In this document: positions 1 through 8,169 of the stretch, piece by piece
Layout of the letters: each line of letters opens with the position of its first letter
Position numbering within the stretch: the first letter of the stretch is position 1
DNA from: Actinomadura montaniterrae
GTDB taxonomy: Bacteria; Actinomycetota; Actinomycetes; Streptosporangiales; Streptosporangiaceae
Direction: 5' to 3'
Length of the DNA stretch: 64,000 nt
NCBI RefSeq assembly: GCF_008923365.1
Contig: NZ_WBMR01000025.1
Coordinates: forward strand, 1-64,000
Program-made: the position numbers and the translations under genes
The notes under the pieces: model-generated
Told to the model about the DNA's origin: nothing
Seen by the model: only the letters and a program-made list of their open reading frames with translations
The model's database searches: none

Positions 1-1
1 G

Positions 2-502
2 TCCGCGGCGGACGTCCGGGCCCTGGAGCGCGGCCTCGCCCGGCTGGACGAGGCCGCCCGCCGCGACCTCGGCGCGTACGCGGCGGACCGCCCGGGCGCG
101 GGCGCGGCGGGCGGCACCGGGTTCGGCGCGATGGCGTTCCTCGGCGCCACCGTCCGGCCCGGCATCGCCCACCTGCTCGACCTGCTCGGCTTCCCCGCCC
201 GCGTCGCCGGCGCCCGGCTGGTGATCACCGGCGAGGGGTCGCTGGACCGGCAGTCGCTGCGCGGCAAGGCGCCCGTCGGCGTCGCCCGCGCCGCCGCCCG
301 GCACGGCGTGCCCGCGATCGCCGTCGCCGGACGGTGCGCGCTCACCGGCGAGCAGCTCCGCAAGGCCCGGCTGCAGGACGCGTACGCGCTCGCCGACCTC
401 GAACCCGACCCGGAGCGGTGCATGGCGGAGGCCGGCCCGCTCCTCGAACGGCTGGCCGAGCGCATCGGCCGCGACTGGCCCGCCCTGGGAGGAGCCGCGT
501 GA
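2..502 (+). CDS. glxK: Glycerate 2-kinase, C-terminal part
   Basis: C-terminal 166 residues of a GlxK/GckA-type glycerate kinase; the start lies before the window. The frame is open from base 2. A glycine-rich stretch (GAGAAGGTGFGAMAFLGA) near residues 34-51 and the later VITGEGSLDRQS motif are typical of the family. The enzyme phosphorylates D-glycerate to 2-phosphoglycerate, the last step that returns allantoin-derived glyoxylate to central metabolism. The stop codon overlaps the GTG start of the allantoinase gene (GTGA), so the two are probably translationally coupled in one purine-degradation operon. Confidence 0.85.
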   Translation, partial: SAADVRALERGLARLDEAARRDLGAYAADRPGAGAAGGTGFGAMAFLGATVRPGIAHLLDLLGFPARVAGARLVITGEGSLDRQSLRGKAPVGVARAAARHGVPAIAVAGRCALTGEQLRKARLQDAYALADLEPDPERCMAEAGPLLERLAERIGRDWPALGGAA

Positions 503-1806
503 CCTACGACCTGGTGATCCGCACCCGGCGGGCCGTCCTGCCGGACGGCGAGCGGCCCGCCGCCGTCGCCGTCGCGGGCGGCCGCATCGCGGAGGTCGCC
601 GCCCGCGACGCGCCGCTGCCCGCCGCGTCCGAGACCGACCTCGGCGACACCGCGCTGCTGCCGGGGCTCGTCGACACCCACGTCCACGTCAACGAACCGG
701 GCCGCACCGAATGGGAGGGGTTCGCGACCGCGACCCGCGCCGCCGCCGCGGGCGGCGTCACCACCCTCATCGACATGCCGCTGAACTCGCTGCCGCCGAC
801 CGTGTCGGCCGCCGCGCTCGCCGCCAAGCGCGCCGCCGCGGCCGGGAAGCTGCACGTCGACATCGGGTTCTGGGGCGGCGCGATCCCCGGGAACGTGCCG
901 TCGCTGCGCCCGCTGCACGACGGCGGCGTCTTCGGGTTCAAGTGCTTCGCGTCCGACTCCGGCGTCCCCGAGTTCCCGCCGCTGTCGCCCGGCGAGATGC
1001 GGGACGCGTTCCGCGAGATCGCCGCGTTCGGCGGGCTCGTCATCGTGCACGCCGAGGACCCGTCCGCGCTGACCGTCCCGGCGGACGGCGGGTACCCGGC
1101 GTTCCTCGCGTCCCGGCCGCCCGCCGCCGAGCGCCGCGCCGTCGAGCAGGTCATCCGGCTCGCCGAGGAGACCGGCGTGCGCGCCCACATCCTGCACCTG
1201 TCCGCCGCCGACTGCCTCGAACCCCTCGCCAAGGCCCAGTCGGACGGCCTTCCCATCACCGCCGAGACCTGCCCGCACTACCTCGTCCTGTCCGACGTCG
1301 AGGCGCGGGAGCCCGCCTACAAGTGCTGCCCGCCGATCCGCGATCCGGCCAACCGCGACGCGCTCTGGCAGGGCCTCGCGTCTGGCGTCATCTCCTGCGT
1401 GGTCAGCGACCATTCGCCGTCCACGCCCGACCTGAAACAGGGCGACTTCGCCACCGCCTGGGGCGGGATCTCCTCGCTCCAACTCGGCCTCCCCGCCGTC
1501 TGGACGGCCGCCCGCGCGCGCGGGCACGACCTCGCGACCGTCGTCCGCTGGATGGCCGAGGCGCCCGCCGCCCTCGCCGCCGTGCCCGGCAAGGGCCGCA
1601 TCGCCGCCGGCAACGACGCCGACCTCGTCGCCTTCGACCCCGACGCCCCCTTCACCGTCGACCCCGCCCGGCTGCGCCACCGCCACCCCGTCACCCCGTA
1701 CGAGGGCCGCACCCTCACCGGGACCGTCCGCACGACCTGGCTGCGCGGCGTCCCCGTCGACGGCACCCCGTCCGGCCGCATGCTCACCCGCAAGGAGGCG
1801 TCTTGA
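499..1806 (+). CDS. allB: Allantoinase
   Basis: 435-residue cyclic amidohydrolase that opens allantoin to allantoate. The metal-binding motif DTHVHVNEPGR is near residue 55, the bridging carboxylated lysine probably lies in GVFGFKCFASDSG, further histidines are in HAEDPS and HILHLSAADC, and the metal-ligand Asp region is VSDHSPSTPDL. I chose the GTG at 499 because it has GGAG just upstream and overlaps the previous stop; the longer reading from 334 only shadows glxK. It lies directly before allantoicase, which uses its product. The NEPGR and SDHSPS motifs favour allantoinase over dihydroorotase or hydantoinase. Confidence 0.93.
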   Translation: MTYDLVIRTRRAVLPDGERPAAVAVAGGRIAEVAARDAPLPAASETDLGDTALLPGLVDTHVHVNEPGRTEWEGFATATRAAAAGGVTTLIDMPLNSLPPTVSAAALAAKRAAAAGKLHVDIGFWGGAIPGNVPSLRPLHDGGVFGFKCFASDSGVPEFPPLSPGEMRDAFREIAAFGGLVIVHAEDPSALTVPADGGYPAFLASRPPAAERRAVEQVIRLAEETGVRAHILHLSAADCLEPLAKAQSDGLPITAETCPHYLVLSDVEAREPAYKCCPPIRDPANRDALWQGLASGVISCVVSDHSPSTPDLKQGDFATAWGGISSLQLGLPAVWTAARARGHDLATVVRWMAEAPAALAAVPGKGRIAAGNDADLVAFDPDAPFTVDPARLRHRHPVTPYEGRTLTGTVRTTWLRGVPVDGTPSGRMLTRKEAS

Positions 1807-2777
1807 CCGACTTCACGACCCTGCCCGACCTCGCCGTCCGCACCCTCGGCGGCTCGGTCACCGCCGCCAGCGACGAGTCCTTCGAGGAGAAGGAGAACCT
1901 GGTCAACCCGTGGCCGCCGGCGTTCCGGCCCGAGACGTTCGGGCCGAAGGGCCAGGAGTACGACGGCTGGGAGACCCGCCGCCGCCGCGAGCCCGGCCAC
2001 GACTGGGCGGTGGTCCGGCTCGGCCTGCCCGGCGTGATCCGCGGCGTCGTCATCGACACCGCCTGGTTCAAGGGCAACTACCCGCCGCACGCGTCCGTCG
2101 AGGCCTGCGCGGTGGACGGTCCCGCCGCCGACCTCTCCGGCGCGGACTGGGTCGAGATCGTCCCGAAGAGCCCGCTGAAGGGCGACACCGCGCACGCCTT
2201 CCCGGTGGACGCCGAACGCCTCTTCACCCACGTCCGGCTGAACATGTTCCCGGACGGCGGAATCGCGCGGATCCGCGTGCACGGCGACGTCGTCCCCGAC
2301 CCGGCGTTCCTGACCGGGCTCACCGTCGACCTGGCCGCCCTGGAGAACGGCGCCCGCGTCCTCGAATGCTCCAACATGTTCTATTCGTCGCCGGACAACA
2401 TGCTGTTCCCCGGCCTGGCCCGCAACCAGGCCGAAGGGTGGGAGACCGCGCGCCGCCGCGAGCCCGGCAACGAGTGGGCGCTCGTCCGCCTGGCGGCTCC
2501 CGGAACGATCCGGCTGGCGGAGATCGACACCACGAACCTGAAGTTCAACGCGCCCGCCGAGGTCTCCCTCACCGCGCCCGACGGCACGACCCTGCTGCCG
2601 CGGACCCCCCTCCAGCCCGACGCCCGCCACCGCTTCCGCATCGAGACGCCCGAGGTCGCGCACGTCCGCGTGAACATCTATCCCGACGGCGGCCTCGCCC
2701 GCCTGCGCCTCTGGGGCCACCTCAGCGCCGAGGGCGAGCGGCGGCTGGCCGAGAGGCATCGCCGCCTCCTGCGGTAG
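1803..2777 (+). CDS. alc: Allantoicase
   Basis: 324-residue allantoicase that hydrolyses allantoate to ureidoglycolate and urea. The protein has the family's two homologous beta-sandwich repeats: EYDGWETRRRREPGHDWAVV near residue 55 and GWETARRREPGNEWALVRLA near residue 215, each followed by a VRLN/VRVN-x-(F/Y)PDGG(I/L)AR motif. The start is a TTG overlapping the allantoinase stop (TTGA), which supports coupled translation; the 360 extra codons of open frame upstream are an antisense-free shadow of allB. Because an allantoicase is present, an allantoate amidohydrolase is not needed for this route, which matters for the M20 enzyme at 51291. Confidence 0.93.
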   Translation: MTDFTTLPDLAVRTLGGSVTAASDESFEEKENLVNPWPPAFRPETFGPKGQEYDGWETRRRREPGHDWAVVRLGLPGVIRGVVIDTAWFKGNYPPHASVEACAVDGPAADLSGADWVEIVPKSPLKGDTAHAFPVDAERLFTHVRLNMFPDGGIARIRVHGDVVPDPAFLTGLTVDLAALENGARVLECSNMFYSSPDNMLFPGLARNQAEGWETARRREPGNEWALVRLAAPGTIRLAEIDTTNLKFNAPAEVSLTAPDGTTLLPRTPLQPDARHRFRIETPEVAHVRVNIYPDGGLARLRLWGHLSAEGERRLAERHRRLLR

Positions 2778-2835
2778 CCGCCGGACGGCCCGGCACGCCC
2801 GGTCACGCCTGTCACGCCGTCACGCCTGTCACGCG

Positions 2836-3399
2836 TTACGTCTGGGGGCGCATCCCGTCGCGCACGACGGCGACGACGCGGTCGAGGCCGTCCGGGTCGG
2901 TGCCGCGCGCGAGGCAGCCCGCCATCAGGGCCTTGACGTCCGGGTAGGTGAGGCCGGCGCGGACGGCACCGGCCTCCTGCGCGCGTTCGAGCAGGTCGCG
3001 CAGCCGGCCCTGGACGTCGTAACCGGCGTCGGCGGCGGCCTTGTCGAGGTCGTATCCGGCGCCGGTCAGCGCCTCGGACAGGCCGCAGTGCGCCGCGCCC
3101 TCGCGCACGAGCGCGTCGAAGAGCGCGAAGAACACCGCGCCCGGGTCTCGCGCCGCGGGCAGCGCGTCGATCCGGTCGAGGATCTCGCGCATCCGGTCGA
3201 GGAGGACGGCCGCGAACAGGTCCTCCTTCGTGGGGAAGTGCCGGCTGACGGTCCCGGTGCCGACGCCCGCGCGCTGGGCGATCTCGTGCAGCGGCACCGA
3301 CAGCCCCTCGGCGGCGAAGACCTCCGCCGCGACCCGCAGCACCCGGGCCCGGTTGCGCCGGGCGTCGGCGCGCAGCGGCCGGCCGAGCGGCTCTGCCAC
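2836..3399 (-). CDS. TetR-family repressor
   Basis: 187 residues. The N-terminal helix-turn-helix is near residues 14-60 (ARVLRVAAEVFAAEGL, then IAQRAGVGTGTVSRHFPTKE), followed by a helical ligand-binding domain of the TetR_C type. The GTG start has AGGTGAG about 8 bp upstream. The gene is divergent from the SDR gene at 3526, and two palindromes sharing the core CGGGA-N6-TCCCG lie between them, so it probably represses itself and the SDR gene. The ligand cannot be inferred. Confidence 0.88.
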   Translation of the reverse strand: MAEPLGRPLRADARRNRARVLRVAAEVFAAEGLSVPLHEIAQRAGVGTGTVSRHFPTKEDLFAAVLLDRMREILDRIDALPAARDPGAVFFALFDALVREGAAHCGLSEALTGAGYDLDKAAADAGYDVQGRLRDLLERAQEAGAVRAGLTYPDVKALMAGCLARGTDPDGLDRVVAVVRDGMRPQT

Positions 3400-3430
3400 G
3401 GTCGCTCACCTCGCTTCCCCTCTGGACAAC

Positions 3431-3446
3431 CGGGACGGCCGTCCCG
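3431..3446. promoter_or_regulatory. TetR operator candidate 1
   Basis: Perfect 16-bp palindrome CGGGACGGCCGTCCCG, 32 bp upstream of the TetR start. It shares the core CGGGA-N6-TCCCG with the second palindrome 34 bp away (centre to centre). Assignment to the adjacent TetR is inferred from position and from the repeated core. Confidence 0.65.
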
Positions 3447-3460
3447 TATCTTCCCGGAAC

Positions 3461-3484
3461 TAAGCGGGATGACTATCCCGCTTA
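3461..3484. promoter_or_regulatory. TetR operator candidate 2
   Basis: Perfect inverted repeat TAAGCGGGAT-GACT-ATCCCGCTTA (10-bp arms, 4-bp centre) in the divergent promoter region, with the same CGGGA-N6-TCCCG core as the site at 3431. It lies 42 bp before the chosen SDR start. An in-frame ATG at 3484 overlaps its last base, which argues for the downstream start at 3526. Confidence 0.7.
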
Positions 3485-3525
3485 TGGGCGGTTCCGGCAG
3501 GCCGAACGTATCGGAGGCGAGCCCG

Positions 3526-4533
3526 ATGAGGGACGATCGCACGGCGCCGAGGCGGCGCGAAGGCGGGCGCGGCAGGGGCCGCCCGCCCTGGACCGCGGAC
3601 GAGATCCCCCGCCAGGACGGGCGGACCGCCGTCGTCACCGGCGCCAGCACCGGCATCGGCTTCGAGACGGCCGCCGGACTCGCGCGCCGCGGCGCCACCG
3701 TGGTGCTGGCCTGCCGGAACCCGGGCCGGGCGGCGCGGGCGGCGGCCCGGATCCGCGCCGCCGCGCCGGACGCGCGGCTCGGCGTCCTGGACGTGGACCT
3801 GGAGTCCCAGGCGTCGGTGCGGGCGGCGGCCGCCCGGTTCCACGGCGACCACGGCCGGCTCGACCTGCTCGTCAACAACGCGGGCGGCGTCCGGCCCCGG
3901 TACGCCCTGACCGAGGACGGCTTCGAGGCGACGCTCGCCACCAACCACCTCGGCCCGTTCGCGCTGACCGGCCTGCTCCTGGACCTGATGCTGGACGTCC
4001 CCGGCTCGCGGGTGGTGACGGTCAGCAGCATCGGGCACCGCCGCGGCGCGATCGACTTCGACGATCTCCACGGCGAGCGCCGCTACCGCTTCCAGACCGC
4101 CTACTTCCAGTCCAAGCTGGCGAACCTGCTCTTCACCTACGAACTGCAGCGCCGGCTCGCGGCGGCCGGGGCGGCGACGATCGCCGTGGCCGCGCATCCC
4201 GGCAACGCCCGCACCGAGTTCGGGCGCGACATGAATCCCGTGGTGCGGGCCGCGATGAGCCGGTGGGCGCGCCCGCTCACCTCGTGGTTGCTGCAGAGCG
4301 CGTCCAGGGGAGCGCTGTCACCGCTGCGGGCCGCGACCGATCCCGGCGCGGGCGGCGGCGACTACTACGGCCCGCCCGGACGCGCCCAGTTCACCGGGAA
4401 CCCGGTCCGGGTCGAGTCCAGCCCGCGGTCGCACGACCGGGACGCGCAGGCGCGGCTGTGGCGGGAGTCGGAGCGCCTGACCGGGGTCGCGTACCCGCTG
4501 CCGGCGGGAGCACCGAGCCGGTCGGGGGAGTGA
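3526..4533 (+). CDS. Short-chain dehydrogenase/reductase, retinol-dehydrogenase type
   Basis: 335-residue SDR. The cofactor-binding TGASTGIG glycine motif is near residue 40, NNAG near 115, and the catalytic S-Y-K set is represented by VSSIGHRRG, then YFQSKLAN (Tyr and Lys four residues apart). An NADP-preferring protein is suggested by ACRNPGRA after beta-2. The start at 3526 has GGAGG 8 bp upstream; the ATG at 3484 sits in the operator. The substrate is unknown. It is probably the target of the divergent TetR repressor. Confidence 0.88.
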   Translation: MRDDRTAPRRREGGRGRGRPPWTADEIPRQDGRTAVVTGASTGIGFETAAGLARRGATVVLACRNPGRAARAAARIRAAAPDARLGVLDVDLESQASVRAAAARFHGDHGRLDLLVNNAGGVRPRYALTEDGFEATLATNHLGPFALTGLLLDLMLDVPGSRVVTVSSIGHRRGAIDFDDLHGERRYRFQTAYFQSKLANLLFTYELQRRLAAAGAATIAVAAHPGNARTEFGRDMNPVVRAAMSRWARPLTSWLLQSASRGALSPLRAATDPGAGGGDYYGPPGRAQFTGNPVRVESSPRSHDRDAQARLWRESERLTGVAYPLPAGAPSRSGE

Positions 4534-4542
4534 CGGCGGCTT

Positions 4543-4590
4543 CCCGCGCCCGCCGGGCCTCCGGGTCTCCGGGTCTGTGGCGGGCGCGGG
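4543..4590. terminator. Bidirectional terminator hairpin
   Basis: Inverted repeat with 12-bp arms (CCCGCGCCCGCC and GGCGGGCGCGGG) and a 24-nt loop, between the stop codons of the convergent SDR and DUF397 genes. There is no U-tract, as is usual for GC-rich actinobacterial terminators. Confidence 0.55.
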
Positions 4591-4597
4591 CGGGACG

Positions 4598-4831
4598 TCA
4601 GCCCTCCGCGGGCTCCTCCTCGAGGAGGTCGTCGAACTCGCCGTCCTTGACGCCGGCGATGAAGGCGTCCCACTCGGCCTCGGTGAAGTAGAGGATGGGC
4701 CCCTCGGGGTTCTTCGCGTCGCGCATCACGACGGCGCGGTCACCGAAGTCCTTGTGCTTGACGGGAACGTCCTTGCCATCGATGAACTCGATGATGACCC
4801 CGTCGCTGAGGATCGGTTCCTGCTCGGTCAC
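4598..4831 (-). CDS. DUF397-domain protein
   Basis: 77-residue acidic protein with the DUF397 core: VVMRDAKNPEGPILYFTEAEW followed by FIAGVKDGEFDDL. This family usually accompanies an XRE/DUF5753 regulator, but no such partner lies beside this copy, so it is an orphan. The GTG at 4831 was chosen because AGAAGG lies at a good distance upstream; further in-frame codons run to 4894 without a ribosome site. Its role is unknown; the related pairs regulate development or antibiotic production in Streptomyces. Confidence 0.82.
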   Translation of the reverse strand: MTEQEPILSDGVIIEFIDGKDVPVKHKDFGDRAVVMRDAKNPEGPILYFTEAEWDAFIAGVKDGEFDDLLEEEPAEG

Positions 4832-4957
4832 TGGCACACCTTCTTCGTCCGCTCCGGTCGCGTCCAGCGTAGTGGGCGGTGACGGGCCGCACACGGGAAA
4901 GGAACGGGCGCCCGGCGGGACGAGCGGGGCAGCGAGGGGCGAGGGAGCGGGCGGGGG

Positions 4958-5605
4958 TCAGTCGGTGAGGAGGCGGTCGGCGGAGATCTCCAGGCGGCCC
5001 TGGATCACCTCGGCGGTCGCCTGCCCGCGCAGCATCTCGATCATCTCCATCGTCCAGACGGACGACAGCGCGCGGGCGACGACGCGGCGCCGGTCGTCGG
5101 CCGGGATGTCGCCCGCCGGGCCGACCGCGGCGCGCAGCATCAGGTTCGTCATCCGGTCGCTGAAGTCGGTCTTGACGTCCGACAGCAGCAGCGAGCGGAT
5201 CAGCGCCTCGGCGAGCTCGGGCTCGCGCATCAGCCCCCGCGTGGCGCGCATCAGCACCTCGACGGTGCGCTCGGCGGCGGACCCGCCGCGCGGCGGGCGG
5301 CGCTCGATGCTGCGCTCCAGGAGGTCGATCTCCTCGCTGACGACCGCGACGACCAGGTCCATCTTGGACGGGAAGTAGCGGTAGAGGGTGCCGAGCGCGA
5401 CGCCGGCGCGCTCGGCGACGGTGCGCATCTGCATCGCCTCGATGCCGCCGCGCGAGGCCAGCGCGGCGGCGGCCTGGACGATACGCTTGCGCCGCTGGTG
5501 CTGGCTGCGCGAGCGCACGCCCTGCCCCGCGGCCTGGCCCGCCCGCCGGTCCGCCGCGGCGCCGCCCGAAGGCTCGTCCCCGGTCACTGTCGGCTCTGCG
5601 GTCAC
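4958..5605 (-). CDS. kstR: KstR-type TetR repressor of sterol catabolism
   Basis: TetR-family protein of about 215 residues. The DNA-binding domain has RRKRIVQAAAALASRGG and MRTVAERAGVALGTLYRYFPSK, which closely matches mycobacterial KstR (QMRAVADRADVAVGTLYRYFPSK, from memory). AGGAGG abuts the ATG at 5609-5611, so the in-frame GTG two codons later (5603-5605) is the better start. It is divergent from a steroid side-chain operon, and KstR-like boxes lie before both genes. KstR is known to be released by a steroid-acid CoA thioester; that ligand is carried over from the family. Confidence 0.85.
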   Translation of the reverse strand: MTAEPTVTGDEPSGGAAADRRAGQAAGQGVRSRSQHQRRKRIVQAAAALASRGGIEAMQMRTVAERAGVALGTLYRYFPSKMDLVVAVVSEEIDLLERSIERRPPRGGSAAERTVEVLMRATRGLMREPELAEALIRSLLLSDVKTDFSDRMTNLMLRAAVGPAGDIPADDRRRVVARALSSVWTMEMIEMLRGQATAEVIQGRLEISADRLLTD

Positions 5606-5668
5606 GGTCATCCTCCTCGCGCGGGCGCCCGTTGCGCCGCCGCTCGGCCCCCAGCGTACAGGCCGCGC

Positions 5669-5682
5669 GAGAACCTGTTATC
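5669..5682. promoter_or_regulatory. KstR-like box upstream of kstR
   Basis: GAGAACCTGTTATC contains the invariant KstR core AAC-N2-GTT but lacks the outer T and A of the consensus TnnAACnnGTTnnA. It is 64 bp upstream of the kstR start, as expected for autoregulation. Weaker than the site at 5794. Confidence 0.5.
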
Positions 5683-5793
5683 TGATCGGCCGCGGCGGGT
5701 CGCCGATCGGGCGTCCGCCGGATGGTCACCGAACCCTTACTTGCTAGGTGAATCCCCGTTTCCACGATGGTGATCAGGTCGCTGGACACAGAC

Positions 5794-5807
5794 TAGAATC
5801 TGTTCTA
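5794..5807. promoter_or_regulatory. KstR-like box upstream of chsE1
   Basis: TAGAATCTGTTCTA differs at one base from the palindromic KstR consensus TAGAACnnGTTCTA. It is 54 bp upstream of the first acyl-CoA dehydrogenase start and its left half (TAGAAT) resembles a -10 element, so a bound repressor would block the promoter. Confidence 0.75.
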
Positions 5808-5861
5808 CTTTTTCGCCGTGGGCGTCCGTCCGGCCGGCCGCGCCAGGAAGGGAGCGGATGA

Positions 5862-6968
5862 GTGGACTTCAACCTCGACGAGACCCAGCAGGAGCTGAAG
5901 GGGCTCGCGGCGGACCTGCTCGCGCGGGAGGCCGCGCAGGAGCGGCTGGAGGCGTTCGAGAAGAGCGGCGCCCCCTATGACGGCGCCACCTGGAAGGCGT
6001 TCGCGCAGGCCGGGCTGCTCGGCGCCGTCCTGCCCGAGGACGTCGGCGGCGCCGGGCTCGGGCCGGTGGAGCTCGCGGTGATCCTGCGCGAGGCGGGCGT
6101 GCGGACCGCCCCGATCCCGGTGTACGCGTCGCTGGCGCTGGCGGCCGTCCCGATCGCGAAGCACGGCACCGCCGAGCAGCGCGCGCTGCTCGCGCCGCTG
6201 ACCGACGGCGAGACCGTGCTGACCGGCGCGTACCGCGAGGTCGGCCCGGCGGGCGAGATCGCGACGACCGCCCGCCCGGACGGCGACGGCTACGTGCTGG
6301 ACGGCGTCAAGACGTTCGTCCCCTACGCGCGGGAGGCGGCGCGGATCCTCGTCCCCGCGCGGGTCGAGGGCGCCGGCGTCGGGGTCTTCCTCGTCGAGCC
6401 GTCCGCCGTGACGATCACGCCGCAGCACTCCGCGACGAGCGAGCCGCTGTCGCGGGTCGCGCTCGACGGCGTCCGCGTGGGCGCCGGCGCGCTCCTCGGC
6501 GGGGTCGCCGACGGCGCCGCCTGGGACACCCTCCGGCTGTCCGCCGTCGCGGGCGCGGTCGCGCTGTCGTCGGGCGTCATCGAGGGCGCGCTGGAGCTCA
6601 CCAAGGAGTACACCAAGACCCGCGAGCAGTTCGAGCGGGCGCTCGCGCAGTTCCAGGCCGTCACCATGCAGATCAGCGACGTCTACATCGCCAAGCGCGC
6701 GCTGGACGTGGCCGTCTGGGCCGGCGTGTGGCGGCTCGCCGAGGGCGCCGCCGACGCCGAGGAACTGCTCACCATCGCGGCCTACAACGCGTGCGACCCC
6801 GTCGTGAAGGCGCTCTACACGTGCCAGCACCTGCACGGCGGCATCGGCCTCGACATCACCTACCCGCTGCACCGCTACTTCGCCTGGGGCAAGCAGGCCG
6901 GGCACCTGCTCGGCGGGGCGGAAGACCGTCTCGACTCGCTCGGCGCGCTCATCGCTCAGGAGGCCTGA
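5862..6968 (+). CDS. chsE1: Acyl-CoA dehydrogenase, ChsE1/FadE28-like subunit
   Basis: 368-residue flavin acyl-CoA dehydrogenase-fold protein (MDFNLDETQQELKGLAADLL; C-terminal QHLHGGIGLDITYPLHRYF). In Mycobacterium, FadE28 and FadE29 form an alpha2beta2 enzyme that oxidises the 2'-propanoyl-CoA side chain of the sterol; here the two genes abut (TGA at 6966, ATG at 6969). Which subunit carries the catalytic glutamate cannot be settled by eye; order and length suggest this is the FadE28 equivalent. GTG start with AGGAAGGGAG upstream. Confidence 0.82.
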   Translation: MDFNLDETQQELKGLAADLLAREAAQERLEAFEKSGAPYDGATWKAFAQAGLLGAVLPEDVGGAGLGPVELAVILREAGVRTAPIPVYASLALAAVPIAKHGTAEQRALLAPLTDGETVLTGAYREVGPAGEIATTARPDGDGYVLDGVKTFVPYAREAARILVPARVEGAGVGVFLVEPSAVTITPQHSATSEPLSRVALDGVRVGAGALLGGVADGAAWDTLRLSAVAGAVALSSGVIEGALELTKEYTKTREQFERALAQFQAVTMQISDVYIAKRALDVAVWAGVWRLAEGAADAEELLTIAAYNACDPVVKALYTCQHLHGGIGLDITYPLHRYFAWGKQAGHLLGGAEDRLDSLGALIAQEA

Positions 6969-8141
6969 ATGTTCATCGACCTGACCGCTGAACAGAAGAA
7001 GCTCCGCGCCGAGCTGCGCGAGTACTTCGAGAACTGCCTGACCGCGGAGCAGCGCGCCGCGATCAACGCCGACCCGTTCGGCCCGCCCTACCTCGAGCAC
7101 TGCCGGCGCCTCGGGCGCGACGGGATGCTCGGCGTCGCGCTGCCGAAGGAGTACGGCGGCCGCGGCTTCGGCCCCGTCGAGCAGACGATCTTCGCCAACG
7201 AGATCGCCCGCGCCGAGGTCACCTACCCGCTCATCACGCTGAACTCCGTCGCGCCGACGATCCTGCAGTACGGCACCGACGCGCACAAGGAGTTCTTCAT
7301 CCCGCGCATCCTCGCCGGCGAGTGCCACTTCGCGATCGGCTACAGCGAGCCGGGCGCCGGCACCGACCTCGCCGCGCTGCGCACCACCGCCGTCAAGGAC
7401 GGCGACCACTACGTCGTGAACGGCCAGAAGATCTTCACCTCGGGTGCGCAGACCGCCGACTACGTGTGGCTCGCCGCGCGCACCGACCCGTCCGCGAAGA
7501 AGCACAAGGGCATCTCGATGCTCATCGTGGACTGCAAGGACCCCGGCTTCTCCTGGACGCCGATCATCACGATGGACGGCGCCCACCACACCAACTCCAC
7601 CTACTTCCAGGACGTCCGCGTCCCGGCGGACATGCTGATCGGCGGGGAGAACAACGGCTGGGACCTGATCGTCAACCAGCTCAACCACGAGCGGGTCACG
7701 CTCGGCCCGGCGGGCACCATCGGGCGCGCGCGCAACCGGCTGGAGCACTGGGCCCGCGCCACGTCCGGGCGGGACGGGCGGCCCCTCATCGAGGAGCCGG
7801 CCGTCCGCCGCGCGCTCGCCCGCGCGCACGCCTACCAGCGCGTCAACGAGGTGCTGAACTGGCAGGTCGCGGCGAACCAGGACCTCGGCTGGCTCGGCGC
7901 GGCGGACGCGTCCGCCACGAAGATCTACGCGTCGGAGCGGGTGCAGGAGGTCGGCCGGATCGTCGGCGACGTCCTCGCCCGGTACGGCGACCCGGGCGAC
8001 CCGGAGACCGCCGAGTTCATGCGGGTGACCGACCGGATGGCGAAGGGCGCCCTCGTGCTCACCTTCGGCGGCGGCGTCAACGAGATCCAGCGCGAGCTGA
8101 TCGCGATGATCGGCCTCGGGCTGCCCCGCGCACCGCGCTGA
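6969..8141 (+). CDS. chsE2: Acyl-CoA dehydrogenase, ChsE2/FadE29-like subunit
   Basis: 390 residues. The central substrate/FAD segment GYSEPGAGTDLAALRT (near residue 120), VNGQKIFTSGAQTADYVWL and C-terminal LTFGGGVNEIQRELIAMIGL are typical acyl-CoA dehydrogenase signatures. Second subunit of the heterotetramer that makes the 17-(2'-propenoyl)-CoA intermediate, the substrate of the hydratase encoded next. It starts directly after the chsE1 stop, so equimolar synthesis is likely. Confidence 0.85.
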   Translation: MFIDLTAEQKKLRAELREYFENCLTAEQRAAINADPFGPPYLEHCRRLGRDGMLGVALPKEYGGRGFGPVEQTIFANEIARAEVTYPLITLNSVAPTILQYGTDAHKEFFIPRILAGECHFAIGYSEPGAGTDLAALRTTAVKDGDHYVVNGQKIFTSGAQTADYVWLAARTDPSAKKHKGISMLIVDCKDPGFSWTPIITMDGAHHTNSTYFQDVRVPADMLIGGENNGWDLIVNQLNHERVTLGPAGTIGRARNRLEHWARATSGRDGRPLIEEPAVRRALARAHAYQRVNEVLNWQVAANQDLGWLGAADASATKIYASERVQEVGRIVGDVLARYGDPGDPETAEFMRVTDRMAKGALVLTFGGGVNEIQRELIAMIGLGLPRAPR

Positions 8142-8169
8142 CCCGGGAGCCCACGGAACGAGGAGACCC

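Noticed and set aside
334-498. Longer allantoinase reading frame starting at 334
   Set aside because: These codons only overlap glxK in another frame; the GTG at 499 has a ribosome site and the family-typical N-terminus.
711-1802. Upstream extension of allantoicase to 711
   Set aside because: Arg/Pro-rich shadow of allB; the TTG at 1803 gives a normal family length.
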